The position numbers and the translations under genes are program-made. This document shows positions 10,746-19,188 of a stretch of DNA of 21,975 bases, in pieces. The DNA comes from Reticulitermes lucifugus (lineage: Eukaryota > Arthropoda > Insecta > Blattodea > Rhinotermitidae): positions 1 to 21,975 of the forward strand of contig JAKCWW010010303.1 of the NCBI GenBank assembly GCA_026260175.1, written 5' to 3'. Position 1 is the stretch's first letter, and every line of letters starts with the position of its first letter. Below the pieces are notes generated by a model, which saw only the letters and a program-made list of their open reading frames with translations, did not search any database and had not been told where the DNA came from.

Positions 10746-10930
10746 CAGTCGAGCCCGGTTATAACGACATCGGTTTATGCGACATCTTGTATATAACTTC
10801 AGATATCCTGTGGTACCAATTAATTCCTCACTGTTAACCATAACGTTATACTCCTCGGTTATAAAAACACTCGTTTATAACGACATAAAATATTCAGTCC
10901 CTATCATGACGTTATAACCGAGTTCGACTG
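10746..10930 (+). mobile_element. Tigger/pogo-like MITE, copy 3 (185 bp), best preserved
   Basis: The left end CAGTCGAGCCCGGTTATAAC and right end GTTATAACCGAGTTCGACTG are inverted copies with one or two mismatches. TA duplications lie at 10744-10745 and 10931-10932. The interior contains GGTACCAATTAATTCC and the subterminal GTTATAAAAACACTCG / TTTATAACGACA boxes shared with the other two copies. It is the most symmetrical of the three and so the best guide to the family consensus. Confidence 0.9.
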
Positions 10931-11025
10931 TATTTGTTTGTAGTTTATTTAACTAAGCTTTCGGTATATAAAATTATATTGCGTGGAATGATTTGACGAC
11001 ACTGAATAACAAATTATAGGGAATG

Positions 11026-11360
11026 TGACGGGACACGCGGTGGTGCAGTTGGTTGAAGCACTGCGCTACAATCCGAAAGGTCGCGAGTTCGATTTTCGGT
11101 CCGGTGATTGGGATTTTTAATTGACTTAATCCTTCCGGCCGCACTATGTCCCTGAGGTCGACTCAGCCTCTAACAGAAATGAGTACCAGNNNNNNNNNNN
11201 NNNNNNNNNNNNNNNNNNNNNNNNNNNNNNNNNNNNNNNCGACTCAGCCTCTAACAGAAATGAGTACCAGGAATATTTCCTGGGGGGGGGGTAAAGGCGG
11301 CCACATTCACGTGCCGATTATCTAGAAATTCTGGGAGCCCTCAGCGCCTGTCCAGGCCTA
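11026..11360 (+). mobile_element. tRNA-derived SINE with different head and tail, containing a gap
   Basis: The head is TGGTGCAGTTGG (A box, 11041-11052) and AGTTCGATTTT (degenerate B box, 11086-11096), a different tRNA ancestor from the element at 5205. The middle (GACTCAGCCTCTAACAGAAA, GAGTACCAGGAATATTTCC, GGGGGTAAAGGCGGCC) is related to the core of that family. The remainder, AATTCTGGGAGCCCTCAGCG to CAGGCCTAATAGGG, is unlike it. A possible target duplication is ATAGGGAATG (11016-11025) and ATAGGGATTG (11361-11370), with one mismatch. The internal run of N is probably false. Confidence 0.75.
11159..11270. other. 50-N assembly gap between identical 31-bp flanks
   Basis: The N run covers 11190-11239. 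The 31 bases before it (11159-11189) and the 31 after it (11240-11270) are identical, starting CGACTCAGCC and ending GAGTACCAG. This is what a scaffolder produces when two overlapping contigs are joined with a fixed-size gap instead of being merged. Confidence 0.92.
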
Positions 11361-12159
11361 ATAGGGATTGATTTACTGATCGTATCCTAATGTAAGGTAC
11401 TAAATCGACACTTGCCGAAAGGGTTTAAAGAAAAGCCTTCTTCATATTCTGTTCCACCGGAAATATGCGGTACAATATTTAAGATTCTAACCAGTCCTTT
11501 TATTCGGATTCCGAAGCCTGTGTTAAGTAAACAGACAGTTAACTTCGCAAGAATAATTCGCCTTCAACGACTTACTCGCTAAATAAACAGCGATTTAACA
11601 CAAATTTAAGTTCACACAGATGTTATGTCATGTTAATTAACATTTTCAGTAACATAATTACAGCGCCACTGCGACATATAGGATGTAAGGGGAATCTGCG
11701 TCACTTAGTGTAAGAAGCTTAAATCTTGTAGTTTTCAAAGACTTATTTCAGCAAGACGGTTTCCCCTCACACCCGCAACGCAGCATGCTGGCCGTGCTAA
11801 ACGTATTCCTGTATTCGCCGTTCGATTCCACCCGCAATGCTGTCCACATAACCTGCTAAACGTGACACTCTGCCATCAAATGAGAATGAAGGGAGGCTGA
11901 TTTCTTAATTCCTAGATTTAACGACATCCTTTCAACTGCCGACGGACTACTTACAATATCAAATGAAAAGTGAAATATTTCATGCTTTACGTCGATTTCT
12001 TTCTATTATTCAGGCATTCGCGTCGAAAGACAGAGACATTCATGCTAAATCTAGGGCAGAATAGTCGATATTGCAGTGTAAATTCGCAACGTGTGCCTTC
12101 AGAATGAGTGCTACACCAATCTACTTTGTAAAATATTAATTTTTCCATGTTCCGAAGTG
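11361..12159. other. Non-coding sequence
   Basis: There is no recognisable gene or repeat. Two similar stretches near 11770 and 11825 (CACCCGCAACGCAGCATGCTG and CACCCGCAATGCTGTCCACA, each followed by a TGCTAAACGT box) suggest a short diverged tandem duplication of about 60 bp. Confidence 0.4.
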
Positions 12160-12560
12160 TTAATGGTAAGCGGAGTGTGGATAATGAATGTTAAGTGGGT
12201 CCCTGTCACCACTGCATGGCGCGTCCTCGGTTTGCGGATGGAGGATACGACCTCCAAATATAGACGTTAACTTTGAATAGACTGAATAAACAGTCGTGGA
12301 TAGCAGAGAAGTGGTGGTCCTCCAGCTTGTGTTTTGGAAAGGGGCTGACATGTCCTCACCATAAGGCGCTAACATGTTACAAAATGTTATGCAGAGCCTC
12401 GGACATGGGCGGAATATTTGGAATGACCTAAGCCAGGGGTGCCAAAATCCCTGGTGACTAAATTTTGTACGGTGGCACATAATGGACATGCAGCTTTTTC
12501 TGGCTAAGGATAGGGACAAGTGGTGGGCTCTTGTGAGCGCGGTAATAAACCTTCGGGTTC
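12160..12560 (-). repeat. Decayed dispersed repeat, possibly retrotransposon-derived
   Basis: A 166-codon frame runs on the minus strand, but its composition (serine-, threonine-, histidine- and cysteine-rich, no domain) does not suggest a gene. The part at 12499-12549 has a second copy at 2771-2821 in the opposite orientation. Peptides such as [16 protein letters not shown] and the GGRILHPQTEDAP stretch remind me of translations found repeatedly among predicted insect proteins, where they mark a dispersed repeat. That resemblance is from memory. The 22-base stretch CCAGGGG...CCCTGG at about 12433 is a small internal inverted repeat. Confidence 0.45.
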
Positions 12561-12849
12561 CATAAAACGAGGAGAATTTGTTGACAAGCTGAGGAACGTT
12601 TGGCTTCTCAGCTGTGAATCGAAGAACAGTGCATTGTACTTCATTCGTCACAACAGACATGCTTCATATTTTTTCTTAATTTACATACAGCAAGTATCTG
12701 CTCCTTCAGGCAGTGTCTTTGAGCTTCAGTCTCCGATGTCTTGATAGCGAGGCTTCCTTGGTAATGCGTCTGAAATAGTCTGCGAGATTTCAATAGCAAA
12801 GATTGTACTAAATTAATGTGTTTCAGTTACTATCATTTTACAGGGAGGC

Positions 12850-13075
12850 ACCGGTCGTCTAAGACAAATCAGACTTCGAGCTGTATGAGTTGAGATAGAA
12901 TCTGCGAGATATTTACAAAAAAAGGATAAGACTTCTGGCTAGGAAAGATGTTTGAGCTGCCTTGTATGAAATTATATTATCGAAGGATCAGGCTTCTAGC
13001 TAGACGATGTGTTTGAGTTGCTCCGTGTAGTATATTTAGCCAGAGATAAAAACTTTTGGCTGAATGATGTGTTCT
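12850..13075. repeat. Diverged tandem repeat, period about 60 bp
   Basis: Anchors of the form RRCTTCTRGCT recur at 12872, 12930, 12991 and 13051, giving spacings of 58, 61 and 60. Each is followed 15-20 bases later by a GATGTRTTTGAGYTGC-like box. Weaker echoes of the same boxes at about 12715 and 12751 suggest that the array once began further upstream. No unit is intact and the reading frame is not conserved. Confidence 0.55.
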
Positions 13076-13748
13076 CTCATTTTTATAAAACCGACTGTGG
13101 AAGCATTTTACATCTTTATGGGCTAATTTATGTCAGGCATGAGCAGCTAAAATTTACACTTTACTCTAACAAAAATTCAGAGTTTGTAGCCATATGGCAA
13201 TATAAGTTTTAAATTAACTAAATCCAGGGAACAAAGTTTTCTTTGAGAAACTGATCTTCGCCCAGCTGGTTAAGAATTTCCAGCTTATCTTTCAGCTCGA
13301 ATGGTCAATACAGCGTTATAAGTTATATGTATGACAAACTTAAGAACTTCTGACATAAACACAGAACTAGCTGCGACAAGCCGATGTATACGATGGTAAG
13401 AAAATCTGCATACAAAACTAATTTATCAAGCTATCAATTATTTTGCCTCCCCAGAATATTCCATCCATTAAATTATCTCTTCAACGTGTGACAATAGACA
13501 ACCATATTTAAAAAGCAATTAAGCCTTCTGAGCTTTTGTCTACACAAACAATAACTCCAAACAGACACATCTTGTTGTCCTGTTTCTACATTACTTAACA
13601 GGACATGTACAGACGTTACGACCGCAAAACAAAGCCCGAATTTTTAACACACGCAACTATATTTGTATTGCCCTTCAGTCTGTGCTTTGCTGGATTTGTA
13701 ACACAGCTGTAACGACAACACACAGAACAATTTACATTACAATCAGTA
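13076..13748. other. AT-rich non-coding sequence
   Basis: There is nothing recognisable between the tandem array and the hairpin element. Confidence 0.5.
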
Positions 13749-13832
13749 ATACAGGGTATACACAAAAGAATGGTGCGGTTTCAATAGTGAAAACTATTGA
13801 AACCGCACCATTCTCTTGTGTATACCCTGTAT
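13749..13832. mobile_element. 84-bp near-perfect hairpin MITE with TA flanks
   Basis: The 39-base arms at 13749-13787 and 13794-13832 pair with a single mismatch around the loop TGAAAA. The ends read TA-CAGGGTATACACAA and TTGTGTATACCCTG-TA, so the element proper is flanked by TA, as for mariner-type insertions. It is essentially two facing terminal inverted repeats with no interior. Known palindromic MITEs have this form and their transcripts fold into perfect stems that can feed small-RNA pathways. The open frame at 13682-13879 simply reads through the hairpin. Confidence 0.92.
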
Positions 13833-14350
13833 GTGCCAGACGTTTACGTATAAACTGGCATTTGAGTGGACGAAAATAAAAATGTTTCAACACAGATCAA
13901 CCTGTAAAAACTCTTAAGTAACCATTAATCGTAGAATGTAAAGGAAGGTCTGCTGAATACAGCTATGAACATAAATAAACATATATCTTGTACTTCTGGA
14001 CTTCTTTTCTCACTCCACACTCCTCTGTCACTCCTTACGTTAATATTATTTCTTGCAGAGTGATGGTGTAGGCAGACTAGGATTTAGTGCAGCAAGTTAT
14101 GTGTCTCGTGCTGTGACCGCTAACACTGTTTATTGAATCTGCACGCTGGAGAATTCATTTCTCTGCGGCAACACCAGCGACGGGTGGGTGGGTTCGCCGT
14201 GGCAGGCAGCAAAGGAGTTCTGTTCTGTGTTGCTGTGGGTTGACATGACGAGGCGAGGCGACTGCTGCAGTCCGCCAGGCTGTACAGCGTTTTAGTGAAC
14301 ATACCAGTGAAACAGGACCCATAGATAAACATCGGGTGTAGTGAATGGTC
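13833..14350. other. Non-coding sequence, GC-richer towards the end
   Basis: I see no recognisable gene. The part from about 14150 to 14340 is richer in G and C than its surroundings and is open on the minus strand. Such composition is common in older repeats, but no second copy exists here for confirmation. Confidence 0.4.
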
Positions 14351-14721
14351 TTCTTTTGGGTTTCTGCACCATGAAGTAGACGAGTGTTCCGACATTTCGG
14401 AAGCACGTACTGCCTCCGTCTTCAGAGTGACTGATTCTGGTTCAACGGATGCTGAAGTGGTTGGGAATAAAGGCATTTGTCGGTTATATAGGAAAGATAG
14501 AGAAAATCTGGCCCATCTGAGCAGTGGGAGGGAAAAAAACGTAGGACCTTGATAGGCCACATTTCCTCCATCATTCCCATATAACCCATATATCCCTTTC
14601 TCCTGAACCGCTTCAGCATCCATGTGAACCAGCATCAGTCACCGTGAAGATGAATGCGGTACGTCCTTCCGAAACGTCGGAAATAATTATCTACTACAGG
14701 GCGCAGAAACCAAAAAAAAAG
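14351..14721. mobile_element. 371-bp diverged fold-back element
   Basis: The left arm (14351-14516) and right arm (14552-14721) pair along their length with an asymmetrical loop of about 35 bases. Paired landmarks from outside inwards are GGGTTTCTGCACC with GGCGCAGAAACC, CCGACATTTCGGAAGCACGT with ACGTCCTTCCGAAACGTCGG, GTGACTGATTCTGG with CCAGCATCAGTCAC, GGATGCTGAAG with CTTCAGCATCC, and GGTTATATAGG with CCCATATAACCC. Arm identity is roughly 75-80% by eye. The 171-codon minus-strand frame at 14120-14635 crosses only part of it and is not a gene. The motif CCGACRTTTCGG plus a TCTTCA box links it to the palindrome at 5873. Confidence 0.82.
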
Positions 14722-14835
14722 ATGTCCAACAACTGCTCAACAATCGCTACGAAAACCTGAAAACTTATATCGGGTACAGCAGTTCATTCCCAAAATGTGA
14801 GATGTTAGGTTCATAAGGGGGGGGGATGAAAATTG

Positions 14836-14925
14836 ATGTCTTCTGGGATACGATGATATGTAGTTTAATAGATAGATACCGACGTTTCAGGGTAACCTGC
14901 TACCTCTTTCTTCAAGTGTAGAAGA
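14836..14925 (+). repeat. Single arm related to the fold-back elements
   Basis: Contains TCTTCTGGGATA, then about 30 bases later ATACCGACGTTTCAGGG, then CTTTCTTCAAGTG. This is the same order and similar spacing as the left arm of the element at 5873 (CTTCTGGGATATTA ... TACCGACGTTTCGGG ... CCCATCTTC). No inverted partner follows, so it is a solo arm or a truncated copy. A run of ten G occurs just upstream at about 14817. Confidence 0.6.
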
Positions 14926-15355
14926 CAATGACAACTCACTTGTGACAATTATTTAATGTCACAACTGAACTGTATCTCCGCCTTACAGCTCCATCGTCAA
15001 GTGACTGTACTTATGAAAACACATTCAGAAAATTACACACAACACAATAGAATTCATGAATAAGATTGAAATCTCAGTTTTTCAAGAAAGGCGTGAAGTT
15101 AAAGATGTTTTTAATGTTTTAAATCAATTATTGCAGAAACATGAGACAATCAGTTGTTACAACGCAAACAGTGAACAGCCTAGGACGGTTGTTGTTTGCT
15201 GTAGAAGAGGTCCTGCCTGTTTCCCATCATTGTCCTGATATTACGGTTTCAGATGCATTACTTTTTGATCGCCTTATACCTAGGAGCATTTTTTGTTGGG
15301 GTAGGGATGAGACAATGAGTTTCTAGAAACTGCGGCTTCTAATAGACCTATTGTT
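14926..15355. other. Non-coding sequence
   Basis: No gene or repeat is recognised. The frames at 15056-15238 and 15141-15326 overlap each other in different phases and have no recognisable domain. Confidence 0.45.
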
Positions 15356-15535
15356 CATCTACGAGGTAGAGAAATAAATATGGAGCGTCCGTGGAACGGT
15401 AATTGACAGGAGAAAACCGAAGCACTCTGAATGAAACCTGTCCCACTACCAATTGGATCTGTACAAATCCAACAGTGACTGCCGCGGATCAAAACCGGGA
15501 CTCGTCGGTGGGAAAACGGCGAACAAGCGACATTT
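15356..15535 (-). mobile_element. SINE of the third type, uninterrupted copy
   Basis: On the minus strand the order is GTTCGCCGTTTTCCC, a B-box-like GGTTTTGATCC (complement of 15486-15496), AGTGGGACAGG, TTTTCTCCTGTCAATTACCG, TTCCACGGACG and TATTTATTTCTCT. It aligns with the two halves of the element at 6421-6775. The A box has decayed. This copy supplies the reference showing that the MITE at 6528 is an insertion. Boundaries are approximate and no target duplication is visible. Confidence 0.6.
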
Positions 15536-15992
15536 CTTTCCGCAAATAATTTATTTTCTAAATACATTCACGACCGTTCTTCCCTTAAACTTGTACTCTG
15601 TATTAAGGTAATGTAAGTAACATCTACATAATACTTCGTAGGTCATTTTCCAACGAGGCACCACACGCGTTGTCGGCACTGTTTTCCTTTTAAATTTAAA
15701 TGGATGATTTTAACGTGATCCTGATTTACGCCAGGTTACAGTTCACGACTCCATACTGTTTAATCTCAAGAATCGCTCAGACTGTTAATGTAAGAGCAAA
15801 TCTTTGTCAAGGAGATGAGATTAAACCCACTGCAGGAGCCTTTAAGAAAGCGATGACTGTTACACATTGATGGAATGAAAATGTTGCGGTATTCGAAGCT
15901 GTGATCACGAGACCGTACAAATGAAGGCGACGCAATTTCAGTCTCATAAATATCAATTTTATTTAAAAGTTTGTGACCAAATTTCAGCTGAA
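15536..15992. other. Non-coding sequence
   Basis: No gene or repeat is recognised. It ends in the GATGACGTAAAA target site of the next SINE. Confidence 0.5.
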
Positions 15993-16004
15993 GATGACGT
16001 AAAA

Positions 16005-16296
16005 GGTAAAGGTAAAGGTAACGTTCTCCCTAGAACAGGCCATGAAGGCTCAGATGGGGAGTAGAGGTATAGCTCTACTCTTTCTTTAACAGTCGCACTA
16101 GATAGGGGTGGGTGGTCAACTCCACGACCCGGCCGCTTTAGCCCCGGGAAAGACCCGGTACCCATTGTATAGGGGGCTGAGTGGGACCTAGGCCCGGTGT
16201 GGACGGCTGCGAAAAATCTCGCCCCCACCGGGATTCGATCCCCGGACCGTCCAGCCCGTATCGAGTCGCTATACCGACTGAGCTATCCCGGCCCAC
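16005..16296 (-). mobile_element. Full-length tRNA-derived SINE, subfamily A
   Basis: The head on the minus strand reads GTGGGCCGGGATAGCTCAGT, with A box TAGCTCAGTCGG (a perfect fit) and B box GGATCGAATCC. The body matches the element at 5205 box by box. The 3' end carries a short (TACCTT)n tail, seen on the plus strand as GGTAAAGGTAAAGGTA at 16005-16020. It is enclosed by a perfect 12-bp target duplication, GATGACGTAAAA, at 15993-16004 and 16297-16308. Intact boxes and duplications make it one of the youngest insertions in the window. The 89-codon frame across it is SINE sequence. Confidence 0.95.
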
Positions 16297-17454
16297 GATG
16301 ACGTAAAAACAGACACTAAACATTCAATTTCTCTTTTGGTATTCCATGTTGCTTTGTAAATGAGAGAGAAGGAAAGAACCGGGGGAGAGATGCAGTAGGA
16401 GGCGCCACATTTATTATTATTGTTTTATTATTATTATTACGGTGGAAAACAAACCATTTACTACTCTGAAGGTTCCCAGACAGTGCCCCCTCGTCCTTCT
16501 AGTAAAGGTAGGCTGGAAACAAGGTAAATCATTGGGAAGTAAAGAATATAGAGCGCTGGGAGTGGGCTGCTGGAGGTATGCAGCAGAGGAAATAAGTTGA
16601 GAATTTGGGCTGAGTTTTCAGTTTGGCGGGCAGCATCATGACGGAATTTTAATCGCTTTGGGAGGGCTGTTGCTTTTCTGGATATCCACTAGTTCCTGCA
16701 GCACCAAGAACACACTCCGTCCCCATCCCAAATACCAACCAGTTTAAGCTCTTTAGTGAAATCATCGCGGTTTGTTCTGAGAGTACGAAACACGAAAATA
16801 CATTCTGTAAAAAAAAACTCAGAGTTTTCAAACCTTACGGCTGATGGTACACATAATTACCACTGAGCCTTAAACAAAACACACAATGTTGTTGAAACAT
16901 TTGTGTGTTTTGTGAAAATCAGCCCAGGGAAGGCTTTCTTTCCTTCTGGGCGTGCATGAAATTACATTAACGCGTGTGCAGTGAAATCGTATGACATTCT
17001 CAAAGTAAAGAACGCCGCAGTCTGTGTACATCACGGAGTACACCATTGGCAATCTTGTCATTACTAAACCCCGCGGTATACATATTAACCACAAGGCTCT
17101 AAAGAGTCAATTATTAACAACATAAAGGTATCAATTACATGTTACTTATATTAAAGTCTGCTGTGTATAAAAACGTCAGTGAACAAGTGCCGCGGTCCAA
17201 ACGACAGACACGCACGAGGAACGGCAGTAGGATTTGAGAACAAATGTGGGCGTGCAGCTGAATGACAAAAAAAAAGCAACTAACCGGGGTCACATGACAA
17301 GCCTGTTGCTGATCTGTGGCGTGGAACAGGGCCGTGATTGTCCTCCGTCAAAGCCCTACACAGTGTCGCCAGTCCCATTAAGGCTGTATGTGCCTGCCCC
17401 AAACAGTTCAGTATATTGGCTAGGCTACGAGCTGGAAGTCTGGAATGCCTGCAA
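16297..17454. other. Non-coding sequence
   Basis: Contains the TTA microsatellite listed separately and a small inverted repeat at about 16875-16913 (AAAACACACAATG facing CATTTGTGTGTTTT). The TATAAAA at 17166 is followed only 10 bases later by TCAGT, which is not the usual promoter spacing. No gene is recognised. Confidence 0.4.
16411..16439. repeat. (TTA)n microsatellite
   Basis: TTATTATTATTG, then TTTTATTATTATTATTA: an interrupted trinucleotide run. Confidence 0.85.
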
Positions 17455-17570
17455 GCACACAGAATCTTTTGCCTTCTCCACAACTTCCAGACCGGCTCTG
17501 GAGCCCACCGTGCTTTCTATCCAATGGGTAAACCCGGAAGGATCGTCACGCTCAGCACTCACGTCTAGGA
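17455..17570 (+). repeat. SINE subfamily B, 3'-truncated fragment
   Basis: Contains AATCTTTTGCCTTCTCCAC, then TTCCAGACCGGCTCTGGAGC, CTTTCTATCCAATGGGTAA and CAGCACTCACGTCTAG, in the order of the core. The 3' half is missing. It breaks off at an (AATATTA)3-like run at 17572-17593, after which a second copy faces it in the opposite orientation. Confidence 0.7.
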
Positions 17571-17591
17571 AAATATTAAATATTAAATATT

Positions 17592-17880
17592 AAGCCCCTG
17601 TGCACGCTACTAAGGCGTATGGCGGAGTGGATATGTAACTCTACTCATTCTTAAATTTAGCATTAGATAGTGGTGAGTGCGAGCTTCCTTCCCCGACTGC
17701 TTTACCCCTGGGCAAAGACCCCAGGTATCCATTTAATAGGAGTCTGGCTGGGAGTCAGAGGCGGTCTGGGCGCTTTGGTGAAGAGAAAAATCTTTTGCTT
17801 CCGTCTGGAATTGAACACGATTTCTCAGTTGCCCATCCTGTGGCCTATTCACTACATGGACTACGTTATTCCAAGATGGG
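17592..17880 (-). mobile_element. SINE subfamily B, nearly complete
   Basis: On the minus strand a tRNA-like head has a B-box-like TGTTCAATTCC (complement of 17807-17817) and a degenerate A-box region near 17850. It is followed by GCAAAAGATTTTTCTCTTC, CAGACCGCCTCTGACTCCCA, GACTCCTATTAAATGGATAC, CTTTGCCCAGGGGTAAAGC, CACTATCTAATGC, AATGAGTAGAGTTAC and CCATACGCCTTAGTAGCG. It is more diverged than the element at 16005 and has no clear target duplication. Its 3' end abuts the fragment at 17455 in a tail-to-tail arrangement. Confidence 0.78.
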
Positions 17881-17982
17881 TGTTGCTAAAAGTTAGTTCA
17901 CGTGCAACATTGTAACTCCGAATGTCAACTTATACGAAAAATAAACTAATAAATGTGTATAGATACACATAACGTAATTTTA

Positions 17983-18054
17983 GTTAGTCAGTCCGTCAGT
18001 CAGTCAGTTAGTTAGTTAGTCAGTCAGTTAGTTAGTTAGTCAGTCAGTTAGTTG
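17983..18054. repeat. GTTA/GTCA microsatellite with 20-bp higher-order unit
   Basis: Eighteen consecutive tetranucleotides, nearly all GTTA or GTCA. From about 17999 the pattern (GTCA)2(GTTA)3 repeats about twice, so a 20-bp unit has itself been duplicated in tandem. Confidence 0.9.
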
Positions 18055-18780
18055 GCAGTAAATTATAAAAAAATCAAGTGCACGCGCTTGTAGCCTGGCT
18101 TCTGTAGACTTTGTCCACGCAAGTCCTCAGCCAGACCATTGCGTCAATTTCTTCGTTCGTGCGTAAGCATTTACTATTACAACATGTGTCACTGCATCGT
18201 TGTCTCTCTTCACATTTCAAGACTGTATGTGTCTGATTCTCTTCTCATCTACATACGGGCCATTTCCCGTTTCTGCATTTCACCTTGTACCTCTCAGTTT
18301 CCAAATTCCTAATCTAAACCAAACTATCCCGTTATTCTACAATTTATGTACCGTTCTCCCCTGCCCCCACTCTTTCTTTATACCCCAATACATAGCCAAA
18401 GATCTCTTTTTCTCATTTTATATATACCCGATTGTGTTTGTATATCGTTAGACCTAGTATTACTAATTTGGCACATAGCTCTAAAATTCCTTCCCTCTGT
18501 CTAACCAGTTGTATTTGCCGAACAAAACCTGCATATGAACAAGACCTGAAAGGTACAGTCTGTATCAGAATATACAACAGACGGTTTGTTATTTCCTCTT
18601 CCACTTACTCCCATATGACGACAGATCTAGTGCGACTCCGTTTTATACGAATCGTAATGTCCCTCCAACTTTTATAAGAATATCTAACGACAATTTTTAA
18701 TAAAAATCCGCCCAGCCACTCAGCAGCTGAAACATGTGGACAGACAGGCGAACAGCCAGACATAAGCTCCTCACTGAGCG
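18055..18780. other. Non-coding sequence, partly pyrimidine-rich
   Basis: From about 18190 to 18420 the plus strand is pyrimidine-rich (many CTCTT, CCCC and TTTC runs) and stays open for 83 codons (18200-18451). The resulting peptide is hydrophobic and Phe/Pro-rich without recognisable domains, as expected from base composition alone. No gene is called. Confidence 0.4.
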
Positions 18781-19060
18781 TTCAGTTCATGTACATCGTC
18801 CAGAGAGCCAGCCGACAGCAGCGCACAGTGATAATGGCAACAGTCTCCGTGCGCCTTAACGCATCTTGCGCCGTCCAACACAGGCCGTGCGCTGTTTCTC
18901 GTCCGTCCCTGCCGTCACCCGATCCCAGCATCTACTTGACAGCAGACATAAACACACTGACGCTCGTCGTGGAATGTAACGCACTGCGATTAGTGCGTGA
19001 TCCCGCAGGATGACATCCAGACGCGGTGGGTGGGGCCCGCCCCTATCACTGAGCGCTTCA
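18781..19060. promoter_or_regulatory. CpG-rich segment, candidate regulatory or exonic DNA
   Basis: This stretch is visibly richer in CpG and G+C than its AT-rich surroundings (for example GTCCGTCCCTGCCGTC, GACGCTCGTCGTGG, CCAGACGCGGTGGG). Overlapping frames of 71-74 codons on both strands give no recognisable protein. It could be a promoter-proximal CpG island, an exon I cannot recognise, or an unmethylated or recently inserted repeat. No TATA box with correct initiator spacing is seen. Confidence 0.3.
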
Positions 19061-19188
19061 ACAGCAGCCATGCTACGTCTTTATTTTCTGGTATCCTCGG
19101 AGTATTTCAGAAACATGAAATATGTAGAACATGGAATGAAGTTTCCGAGAAATCATGGTTCATTTGCCAACAGAGGCAAGAAATTTCT

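Noticed and set aside
12432-12455. CCAGGGGTGCCAAAATCCCTGG as a hAT terminus
   Set aside because: It is a short self-complementary string inside a region already assigned to another dispersed repeat, with no GGCCGCA block or target duplication.
14120-14635. 171-codon minus-strand frame as a gene
   Set aside because: It runs through one arm and the loop of a 371-bp palindrome, has no domain or signal, and two other frames overlap it in other phases.
15959-16228. 89-codon minus-strand frame, similar to the frame at 5274-5531, as a conserved protein
   Set aside because: The similarity between the two peptides is fully explained by two copies of the same SINE with target duplications.
16875-16913. 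Small hairpin of AAAACACACAATG and CATTTGTGTGTTTT as an element
   Set aside because: A 13-base arm in low-complexity sequence is easily produced by chance and has no duplicate in the window.
17166-17180. TATAAAA with TCAGT as a core promoter
   Set aside because: Spacing of about 10 bases is too short for a TATA-initiator pair.
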